Shown here piece by piece: positions 1 through 4,983 of a stretch of 8,699 nucleotides of DNA. Source of the stretch: Alphaproteobacteria bacterium (GTDB lineage Bacteria > Pseudomonadota > Alphaproteobacteria > Rhodobacterales > Rhodobacteraceae); contig JAUHWJ010000052.1 in the NCBI GenBank assembly GCA_030424705.1, positions 1 to 8,699 of the forward strand. The letters run 5' to 3'. The notes under the pieces are model-generated. The model was not told the origin of the DNA. It ran no database searches and saw nothing but the letters and a program-made list of their open reading frames with translations. Numbering within the stretch: the first letter of the stretch is position 1; every line of letters starts with the position of its first letter. Both the position numbers and the translations under genes were made by a program.

Positions 1-702
1 CGCGGCGTGGAAACGCCGACAATGGAAGGGTGCGTCGCCGAGCGCTACACGCTCGCGCGCAAGGCGCCGGCGCTCTTGCACCTCCCGACCCCAGCGGTGA
101 TAGGCGACCTGCAATTGAGCGAACCAGTCCGGCGCGCGGCGAAGGGAGCCGGGGAAGCCGACCGCCTGCACGACCCCGCCGCGCTGCTGGGAAAGGGCGA
201 GGTCGGCGGTATAGTAGGCGTCACAATAGGCGGGTTCCGAAAGGTCCACCGGCGCAAGGCTTTCGGGCTCGCCGCCCGAGAGATGGTCGAAGACGGGGAC
301 GAGCGGATTGATCCCGTCAGGCTCGGCGATGGCGGCGAACTCCGCGGCTTCGAGGAACTGGGCGACCGTGACCCATTCAAAAACTGCCTCCTCTTCCGCC
401 GCGCCGGCCGTGTATTCGCAGATCAGCGCCTTGCGGAAAGGCCAGAGAGGGTCTTCGCTCTCCGCCCGCACGACCTCGAGCGCGGCGTCGCGCGATTCGT
501 CGGAAGGGGCTGGGCCAAGTCCGTCGAGATAGGCTCGAAGCCCTTCCATATGGGCGCACCAAGGGTCGCCCACAGGAGCCCCGAGGCTGGTCGCGACGGC
601 TGCCGGGTCCCATTGACCCGGCCCAAGCCGCCCCGTCGAGTCAGCAACGCAAGCGGCGAGCGCCAGCGTCAAAAGGCTCAATCCCCCCCAATGTGCGATC
701 AT
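1..702 (-). CDS. Putative lipoprotein of unknown function, 3' end beyond window
   Basis: An open frame of 234 codons runs from an ATG at 702 to the left window edge without a stop, so the C-terminus is missing. The N-terminus has a short hydrophobic stretch ending in a lipobox, L-A-A-C, with Cys18 as the predicted lipidated residue. The product is therefore probably anchored to a membrane facing the periplasm. I recognise no domain in the remainder. It is acidic and Ala-rich with several Trp and Tyr, and has four more cysteines (49, 95, 160, 228) that could form disulfides outside the cytoplasm. The start lies 1 nt after the stop of the FecR-domain gene, so the two are very likely co-translated. 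The reading frame follows from this translation coupling, the lipobox and the lack of stops. Function is unknown. A partner role for the secreted FecR protein is inference from position only. Confidence 0.72.
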   Translation of the reverse strand, partial: MIAHWGGLSLLTLALAACVADSTGRLGPGQWDPAAVATSLGAPVGDPWCAHMEGLRAYLDGLGPAPSDESRDAALEVVRAESEDPLWPFRKALICEYTAGAAEEEAVFEWVTVAQFLEAAEFAAIAEPDGINPLVPVFDHLSGGEPESLAPVDLSEPAYCDAYYTADLALSQQRGGVVQAVGFPGSLRRAPDWFAQLQVAYHRWGREVQERRRLARERVALGDAPFHCRRFHAA

Positions 703-703
703 G

Positions 704-1222
704 TCACTTCGCCCTTATCACGATCCTCGTACCCGTCACCGCAAGGTTCGTGTCGTTCCTGATCCTCACGCTCATGCGGTCCGCCCCGCTCTTCGCCACA
801 TCGCCCGCCGCAACCGAAACGACGCCGCGGCCGAGCCGCATCCGGAACTCGCCCGTCTTCTCCGCCGCGCGGTAGACATACGTGGATATTTCCACGCAAG
901 TGTCGGCCACTCCGGTCAAGGTCGTATTGTCGGTGAAGATGACGTCGAAGGCGCCGTTCGCGCCAGTCGCCACCGCATCGGCTGCGAAAAGGTCCATACC
1001 CACTTCCGCATCGAGTTCGTCGAATCCGCCCGGCTTCGGGCGGAGCACCTTCACCTGGCCTTCCGCGCGCTTCATGAAGCCGACCGTCTCCGCCCGCCGT
1101 GCGGGGAATGCGGCTTCCTCAGCCGGAACCTCCACCTGGCAGAGGCTCCGCACGGTCTCCGTGGAGGCGGCGGCAGGAAAGGCGGCGGCGGCCAAAAGAG
1201 CCGCGGCGAACAGCGTTTTCAT
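704..1222 (-). CDS. Secreted FecR-domain protein
   Basis: Encodes 172 aa. Residues 1-19 form a typical Sec signal peptide (Met-Lys, an Ala/Leu-rich core, A-A-A before the cleavage site). No other membrane segment is visible, so the product should be periplasmic. Residues about 46-170 fit the FecR fold (PF04773 type). They show an opening G-x-V-x-V-like strand, the G-M-D-L-F-A-A-D-A-V-A-T-G block (75-87), F-T-D-N-T-T-L (96-102), L-G-R-G-V-V (130-135) and the closing V-T-G-T-R-I-V-I (162-169). It lacks the cytoplasmic and transmembrane parts of classical FecR anti-sigma regulators, so it is a stand-alone FecR domain. The ATG at 1222 was chosen because AAAGGG lies 6 nt upstream and the signal peptide starts there; an in-frame ATG at 1237 overlaps the STAS stop as ATGA. 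Cys28 and Cys109 could pair. It sits between a STAS gene and a lipoprotein gene and is probably part of their operon. Confidence 0.78.
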   Translation of the reverse strand: MKTLFAAALLAAAAFPAAASTETVRSLCQVEVPAEEAAFPARRAETVGFMKRAEGQVKVLRPKPGGFDELDAEVGMDLFAADAVATGANGAFDVIFTDNTTLTGVADTCVEISTYVYRAAEKTGEFRMRLGRGVVSVAAGDVAKSGADRMSVRIRNDTNLAVTGTRIVIRAK

Positions 1223-1233
1223 TTCAGGCCCTT

Positions 1234-1602
1234 TCATTCGGCGGCCCCGCGCCCTGCGGCGGCGACGGCCTCCTCAAGGTTTTGATAATACGGAATGAAC
1301 GGGGCGAATTTGAGGACGCCGGAGACAAGCTCTCCGCCCCCAGCCGCCACAATCCGCCTGCCTTGCCTCTCCCGTTCGAGATGCGCCGCGCGGAGCGCAC
1401 GGAGCGCAGTCGAGGAGAAGAGGACGACGCCTGAGAGATCGACGACGAGCCCGCCCGGCCCGGCCTGTTCCGCGGCGGCGCTGAGCGCCCGGCCGAGCGG
1501 GGCGAAGCTGTCCGCATGGTAATGTGTCGCGCCGCAATGAAGAACGGTCACGTCGCCCCGCGTCTCACAGCGGAAGGGAAAGCGCTTGTCAGCGTCCTTC
1601 AA
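1234..1602 (-). CDS. STAS-domain protein, anti-sigma factor antagonist-like
   Basis: Encodes about 122 aa in one STAS domain, the fold of SpoIIAA/RsbV anti-anti-sigma factors. It starts with a D-V-T-V-L strand (17-21). The signature loop D-L-S-G-V-V-L-F-S-S-T-A-L-R-A-L spans 55-70. Ser64 aligns with the phosphorylated serine of SpoIIAA (Ser58); the neighbouring Asp and Gly of the DSSG motif are Ser63 and Ala66. The expected role is to bind the ATPase encoded just upstream and be phosphorylated by it, releasing or capturing a third partner. That is family knowledge, not proved here. I chose a TTG start at 1602 because GGAGGGAG lies 9 nt upstream and the length then fits the family. The alternative in-frame ATG at 1704 overlaps the ATPase gene by 23 nt, has no Shine-Dalgarno sequence and adds an Arg-rich tail unlike a domain. 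The gene end overlaps or abuts the FecR gene. Confidence 0.75.
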   Translation of the reverse strand: MKDADKRFPFRCETRGDVTVLHCGATHYHADSFAPLGRALSAAAEQAGPGGLVVDLSGVVLFSSTALRALRAAHLERERQGRRIVAAGGGELVSGVLKFAPFIPYYQNLEEAVAAAGRGAAE

Positions 1603-1611
1603 GGCCCTGCT

Positions 1612-1619
1612 CTCCCTCC
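1612..1619 (-). promoter_or_regulatory. Ribosome binding site deciding the STAS gene start
   Basis: Read on the - strand this is GGAGGGAG, a near-perfect Shine-Dalgarno sequence, 9 nt before a TTG codon at 1602. The competing upstream ATG (1704) has nothing comparable, so this site favours the TTG start. Confidence 0.5.
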
Positions 1620-1681
1620 GATTTCGCCGCGCGCGGCGCGTGAACCCGCGCGAGGGCTCAAGACTATGTCCAATCTTCGCC

Positions 1682-2134
1682 TCATTCCACCTCCGGGTCT
1701 CCATGCTTGGCGACGGTGAAGGTGGTGACGTTCCGGTTCCCGTCCCGCTCGTAGGTCAACCGGTCCGCAAAGGCGAGGACAAGGGCCAGCCCTCGGCCGC
1801 CCCCGGCGAACGCCTCCGGAGCCTCCCGCGGCTCCCGCGGGTCGAAACGCGGACCGGAGGCAGAGACACGGAGAGTCAGTTCGCTCTCGTCCGTCCATAC
1901 CTCCACGAGAATGTCCGGCGCCTCCTCCCGCACCGCGCCGTGGACGAGTGCGTTGGCCGCCAGTTCGTCGAGCGCCAGGCCGATGCGGAGCGCCTGGCTC
2001 TCGTCCGCGCCCGCCTCGGCGCAAAGCGCCTCCGCCGCTTCGGCCGCCGCGGCGACTTCGGCGAGCGTCGAATGGATGCGGCGACGCAGGGAGGTCATAA
2101 GAGCGTCATGGGGCGCCCCGGTCAGCCCTTCCAT
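1682..2134 (-). CDS. RsbW-like anti-sigma regulatory ATPase (HATPase_c_2)
   Basis: Encodes up to 150 aa, the usual size of RsbW/SpoIIAB-type serine-kinase anti-sigma factors of the GHKL superfamily. The N box is clear, A-L-D-E-L-A-A-N-A-L-V-H-G at 54-66, with Glu57 and Asn61 (Mg-ATP) in place. The Gly-rich G2 region, G-G-G-R-G-L-A-L-V (111-119), and the closing strand D-R-L-T-Y-E-R-D-G-N-R-N (124-135) are also typical. The G1 box is odd: the usual D-x-G-P-x-F-D-P reads A-S-G-P-R-F-D-P (92-99), so the adenine-contacting Asp is Ala. It may bind ATP poorly or act without kinase activity. The ATG at 2134 overlaps the hpaI stop by 13 nt; a second in-frame ATG at 2098 gives a 138-aa form that still contains the whole domain. 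Neither has a strong Shine-Dalgarno sequence. Its natural partner is the STAS protein encoded next; no sigma factor is in view. Confidence 0.8.
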   Translation of the reverse strand: MEGLTGAPHDALMTSLRRRIHSTLAEVAAAAEAAEALCAEAGADESQALRIGLALDELAANALVHGAVREEAPDILVEVWTDESELTLRVSASGPRFDPREPREAPEAFAGGGRGLALVLAFADRLTYERDGNRNVTTFTVAKHGDPEVE

Positions 2135-2877
2135 TTGGCGGCGAGCGCGTCGGCGGCCTTCGCGAGTAGGTTGGTGTCGAGCCCGATGGACAGATAATTC
2201 GCTCCGGCGTCCCGGTAGGCGGCGATAAGCCGGTCGTCCAGCGTCATCACGCCGGCGGCCTTGCCCGCCCCACGGGCGCGACGGATCCCGTCGAGGATCG
2301 CCGCTTCGACCTCAGGGTGGCCGGGCTGGCCCATTAGGCCGAAGTCGGCGGATAGATCGGCGGGTCCGAAAAAGACCCCGTCTATCCCCTCCACCTCCAT
2401 GATCGCCTCCATGTTGGAAAGGCCGAGCCGGGTCTCGATCTGGACGAGCAGGCAGATGTCCTTGTTCGCGTCCTTCAGGTAGCCGGGGTTGCGCCCGAAA
2501 TTCGTCGCCCGCGCTCCGAGCATGCCGACGCCTCGGTTGCCCTCCGGCGGATAACGCGTGGCGAGGGCCAGAGCCTCCGCCTGTTCCCTCGTATCCACGA
2601 CAGGGACAAGAAAATTGCGGATGCCGACATCGAGCAGCTGCTTCAGATGCGCCGGGTCCCGGTCCCTGATCCGGACGAATACGGCCGGATCGTGCCGCGC
2701 AAGCGCATTCGCCTGGGCGACAATGGAGGCGAGATCATTCGGCGCATGCTCTCCGTCGATCAGCAGCCAGTCGAACCCCGCCGGCGCCGAGACTTCCGAA
2801 GCCAGCGGATGCGCGAGGCCGAGGAAGATGCCGTAGAGCGGCTCGCCGGTCTTCAGCCGGTCCTTGAAAGGGTTCAT
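2122..2877 (-). CDS. hpaI: 4-hydroxy-2-oxoheptanedioate aldolase (HpaI)
   Basis: Encodes 251 aa, a class II aldolase of the HpcH/HpaI family. It cleaves 4-hydroxy-2-oxoheptanedioate into pyruvate and succinic semialdehyde in the cytoplasm, the last step of homoprotocatechuate degradation. Similarity to E. coli HpaI (about 262 aa) is strong throughout. It has F-D-W-L-L-I-D-G-E-H-A-P (35-46) with the catalytic His44, the substrate-binding Arg69, Q-L-L-D-V-G (80-85), R-Y-P-P-x-G-x-R-G-V-G (108-118), Q-I-E-T-R (146-150) with metal ligand Glu148, and G-P-A-D-L-S-A-D (171-178) with metal ligand Asp174. The ATG overlaps the hpaH stop as ATGA, which fixes the start and implies translational coupling; the upstream extension of the frame lies inside hpaH. 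Other members act on HMG-type or keto-deoxy-sugar acids, but the neighbours make the HpaI role very likely. Confidence 0.95.
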   Translation of the reverse strand: MNPFKDRLKTGEPLYGIFLGLAHPLASEVSAPAGFDWLLIDGEHAPNDLASIVAQANALARHDPAVFVRIRDRDPAHLKQLLDVGIRNFLVPVVDTREQAEALALATRYPPEGNRGVGMLGARATNFGRNPGYLKDANKDICLLVQIETRLGLSNMEAIMEVEGIDGVFFGPADLSADFGLMGQPGHPEVEAAILDGIRRARGAGKAAGVMTLDDRLIAAYRDAGANYLSIGLDTNLLAKAADALAAKWKG

Positions 2878-3686
2878 GGCGTTTCCTTCGCGATGGAGCA
2901 GGTGACCGCGCCGAGCGGCCCGAAATCGCAGGCGAATGTGTCGCCCGGATGGCCGACGACCGGCCTCGTGAAACTTCCCGAGAGGACGAACTGGCCGGGC
3001 TCCAGCGCGACGCCCTGCGCCGCAAGGCGGCGGACGAGCCAGACGATCCCCTTCGCCGGATGGCCAAGAACGCCGGCGGCGACGCCCGTCTCCTCCACCA
3101 CGCCGTTCCGGTAGAGGACGCCCGGAATCCACGCGAGGTCCATTGTATCCGGCCGCATCGGCCGCCCGCCCCAGATGACGCCGGCATTGGCGGCATTGTC
3201 CGAGATCGTGTCCATCACCTTCCGCGGGCGCCCCGAATTAGGGTCGTTCTGGTGGCAACGCGCGTCGATCACCTCAAAGGCCGGGACGACGTAATCGGTG
3301 GCGTTCAGCACGTCGAAGATCGTGACGTCAGGCCCTTCGAGCCGCGCCTTGAGCCAGAAGCCCAGCTCCACCTCGAAGCGCGGGCGGATGAAACGGTCCG
3401 CCGCGATGGCGGCGCCGTCGTCGATCACCATGGAGTCGAGCAGCGCGCCGTAGTCCGGCTCGTCGATCTGGCTCGCCTGCTGCATGGCGCGGGAGGTGAG
3501 GCCGATCTTGCGGCCGATGATCCGCTCGCCCCGCGCCAGCTTCATCCCGACCCAGGCGCGCTGGACGGCGTAGCCGTCCGCGATGGTCATTTCCGGATGG
3601 TCGAGGCTCGGCTGGCGCACCTGAACCCGCGTGCGCTCCGCCTCGTCATAGGCTGAGGCGAGGGCTTCGATCGTCTCGGGCTTCAT
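2874..3686 (-). CDS. hpaH: 2-oxohept-4-ene-1,7-dioate hydratase (HpaH/HpcG)
   Basis: Encodes 270 aa, close to E. coli HpaH (267 aa), in the MhpD/HpcG hydratase branch of the fumarylacetoacetate hydrolase fold. It adds water to 2-oxohept-enedioate to give the substrate of HpaI. Landmarks that match E. coli HpaH are A-Y-A/G-Y-A-V-Q-R-x-W-V (about 38-46), K-I-G-L-T-S-x-A-M-Q (60-69), E-P-D-Y-G-A-L-L-D (76-84), the acidic pair in R-F-E-V-E-L (Glu105, Glu107) that binds the divalent metal in this family, N-A-T-D-Y-V, I-D-A-R-C-H, and S-D-N-A-A-N-A-G-V-I. The start ATG overlaps the stop of the HpaG-like gene as ATGA, and the stop overlaps hpaI in the same way, so the three genes form one coupled operon. 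Nothing looks truncated or missing. Confidence 0.95.
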   Translation of the reverse strand: MKPETIEALASAYDEAERTRVQVRQPSLDHPEMTIADGYAVQRAWVGMKLARGERIIGRKIGLTSRAMQQASQIDEPDYGALLDSMVIDDGAAIAADRFIRPRFEVELGFWLKARLEGPDVTIFDVLNATDYVVPAFEVIDARCHQNDPNSGRPRKVMDTISDNAANAGVIWGGRPMRPDTMDLAWIPGVLYRNGVVEETGVAAGVLGHPAKGIVWLVRRLAAQGVALEPGQFVLSGSFTRPVVGHPGDTFACDFGPLGAVTCSIAKETP

Positions 3687-4519
3687 TCGTCGGCCACCCC
3701 GTTCCTCAACACGCCGATGCCGGGCGCGCTCACCTCCACCACGTCGCCGGGCTTCAGCCAGCGCGGCGGGTCGAACCGCGCGCCGGCGCCCGTGGGCGTG
3801 CCCGTGGCGATCAGGTCCCCTGGGCCAATCTCCGTGAAGGTGGAGACATATTCAATGATCTTCGCGAAGGGAAAGGCCATCGAGGAGGTCGTGTCCCCCT
3901 GCCGGAGCTCCCCGTTCACCCGCGTCTCGATGCGCATGCCAGTCATTTCGAGGCCGGAAAGGTCCGACTCCACCCAGGGGCCGATCGCGCCCGTGCGGTC
4001 CCAGTTCTTGCCTTGCGTCACGTTGAACTTGCCGTGGCGCACCCAGTCCCGGATCGTGCCCTCATTCATGAGCGTGAGGCCGAAGACATGGCTCATCGCC
4101 TGGCTCTGCGGGATGCGGCGGCCCGGCTTGCCGATGACGAGCACGATCTCCCCCTCATAGTCGAGCTGTTCGGATTCCGGCGGGCGGATCAGGGGCATGT
4201 CCGGCCCGGTGAAGCTGAGCGGGCTCCGCATGAAGATTGAGGGATGGGCGGGCGGCTCCGACCCGTCCCGGTATTCCTCATTCCTGTTCGTGTAGTTGAC
4301 TCCGATGCAGAAGATCCGCCGCGCCTCCGGCATGGGCTGGTCGAGCCGGATCGAGTCCGCCGCCGCATCCGGCGCGCGGGGCAAGGAGAGCGGAGCCCCT
4401 GCGTGGATCAGCGCCGTGAGGTCGGCGAGGCCGAACCGCGCCGTGAGGTCGGCGACCCCGCCCTCCACCACTGCGCCGAGCCGCCAGCCGGCGCCGGCGT
4501 CGAACCTGCATATCTTCAT
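3683..4519 (-). CDS. hpaG: HpaG-like isomerase/decarboxylase, fumarylacetoacetate hydrolase family, single domain
   Basis: Encodes 278 aa of the fumarylacetoacetate hydrolase (FAH) family. In this pathway HpaG decarboxylates 5-oxopent-3-ene-1,2,5-tricarboxylate and isomerises the product, 2-hydroxyhepta-2,4-dienedioate. Visible landmarks are C-I-G-V-N-Y (71-76), D-Y-E-G-E-I-V-L-V-I-G (120-130) with metal ligands Glu122 and Glu124, and A-T-G-T-P-T-G (238-244). The third metal ligand, usually Asp in an N-D-V-S-x-R-D motif, is Glu153 in N-E-G-T-I-R-D, a variant I believe marks a subfamily. E. coli HpaG is about 430 aa with two fused FAH domains; here there is one, so which of the two reactions it catalyses is open. 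The ATG at 4519 was chosen for a GAGG 5 nt upstream and because it opens the conserved strand; the GTG at 4552 lies in the promoter region. It heads the leftward operon. Confidence 0.85.
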   Translation of the reverse strand: MKICRFDAGAGWRLGAVVEGGVADLTARFGLADLTALIHAGAPLSLPRAPDAAADSIRLDQPMPEARRIFCIGVNYTNRNEEYRDGSEPPAHPSIFMRSPLSFTGPDMPLIRPPESEQLDYEGEIVLVIGKPGRRIPQSQAMSHVFGLTLMNEGTIRDWVRHGKFNVTQGKNWDRTGAIGPWVESDLSGLEMTGMRIETRVNGELRQGDTTSSMAFPFAKIIEYVSTFTEIGPGDLIATGTPTGAGARFDPPRWLKPGDVVEVSAPGIGVLRNGVADE

Positions 4520-4530
4520 CGTAGCCTCGC

Positions 4531-4559
4531 TTGACAGGGCCTCCACAGCCACGTATTTG
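4531..4559 (+). promoter_or_regulatory. Candidate sigma-70 promoter for hpaF-hpaE-hpaD
   Basis: TTGACA at 4531-4536 is a perfect -35 hexamer. It is followed at exactly 17 bp by TATTTG (4554-4559), which matches only the first three bases of the -10 consensus. Initiation would fall near 4566, inside the palindrome at 4561-4572 and about 22 nt before the hpaF start. For the leftward operon, TTGACC (plus-strand 4581-4586) could serve as a -35, but the matching -10 (TAAGCA) is poor. Confidence 0.55.
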
Positions 4560-4560
4560 C

Positions 4561-4572
4561 TTAACGCGTTAA
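4561..4572. promoter_or_regulatory. Perfect 12-bp palindrome TTAACGCGTTAA, candidate operator of the divergent hpa operons
   Basis: The sequence is its own reverse complement over 12 bases and sits in the 68-bp gap between two divergent catabolic operons. It covers the predicted start point of the rightward promoter and lies between the possible -35 and -10 of the leftward one. A dimeric repressor bound here would block both. In E. coli the equivalent operon is repressed by the MarR-family protein HpaR; that a similar protein binds here is inference, and no regulator gene is in the window. Confidence 0.55.
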
Positions 4573-4575
4573 ATG

Positions 4576-4582
4576 AAAAGGG
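4576..4582 (+). promoter_or_regulatory. Ribosome binding site deciding the hpaF start
   Basis: AAAAGGG lies 5 nt before the ATG at 4588. It rules out the earlier in-frame ATG at 4573, which directly abuts the palindrome. The chosen start gives a protein whose second residue is proline, as the enzyme mechanism needs. Confidence 0.7.
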
Positions 4583-4587
4583 TCAAC

Positions 4588-4983
4588 ATGCCCCACCTGT
4601 CCTTCGAGTACAGCCCCGGCCTCGAGGCCCGCGCGGACCTTCCGGCTTTCGCCGCCGCGATGCGGGATGCGATGGCGGCCACGGGGCTTTTCCCCCTCGG
4701 CGGAATCCGCGTGCGCGGGCATCGGGCGGATGTCTGCCTCGTGGCCGATGGCGGGCCGCATCAGTTCATGGACATCTCCGTCCGGCTCGGCGCCGGGCGG
4801 AGCCTGGAGGCGCGGAAGGCTGCGGCCGAGGCGATTTATGCGGCGGCGGAGGCGTTCCTGAAGCCCTGCGCGGCGGAGTCCGCCTTCGCCCTCTCCCTTG
4901 AAATGCGAGAGATCGACCCGGAGCTTTCGATCAAGCGCTTCAACACGCTCCATGAACACCTTCAGGCACGAGGCGAGGCATGA
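4588..4983 (+). CDS. hpaF: 5-carboxymethyl-2-hydroxymuconate isomerase (HpaF/HpcD)
   Basis: Encodes 131 aa (E. coli HpcD: 126 aa), a tautomerase-superfamily enzyme that converts 5-carboxymethyl-2-hydroxymuconate to the keto isomer used by HpaG. It begins M-P-H-L-S-F-E-Y-S; after Met removal Pro becomes the N-terminal catalytic base of the family. Further matches to E. coli HpcD are A-D-L-P (about 16-19), A-A-T-G-L-F-P-L-G-G-I-R (30-41), the G-A-G-R-S-L-E-x-R block (about 68-76), A-L-S-L-E-M-R-E-I (101-109) and the closing K-R-F-N-T-L-H. The start at 4588 is fixed by the Shine-Dalgarno sequence and the required N-terminal Pro. Its stop overlaps the hpaE start as ATGA. It is the first gene of the rightward operon. 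No key residue seems lost. Confidence 0.93.
   Translation: MPHLSFEYSPGLEARADLPAFAAAMRDAMAATGLFPLGGIRVRGHRADVCLVADGGPHQFMDISVRLGAGRSLEARKAAAEAIYAAAEAFLKPCAAESAFALSLEMREIDPELSIKRFNTLHEHLQARGEA

Noticed and set aside
7..762. 251-codon ORF on the + strand
   Set aside because: It is antisense to the lipoprotein and the end of the FecR gene. The - strand frame has a lipobox, coupled start and coherent protein; this one is a GC-rich shadow.
2110..2119. Palindrome GGGGCGCCCC between hpaI and the ATPase gene
   Set aside because: A 10-bp G/C-only palindrome is expected by chance at this composition, and there is no T-run or promoter beside it.
2878..3132. N-terminal extension of the hpaI frame to 3132
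   Set aside because: The extension overlaps hpaH deeply and is Arg/Gly/Pro-rich. HpaI similarity begins at the ATG at 2877, which has the ATGA overlap.
2949..3656. 235-codon ORF on the + strand
   Set aside because: It lies fully antisense to hpaH, which matches E. coli HpaH along its whole length. Its Arg/His/Asp-rich product looks like no protein family.
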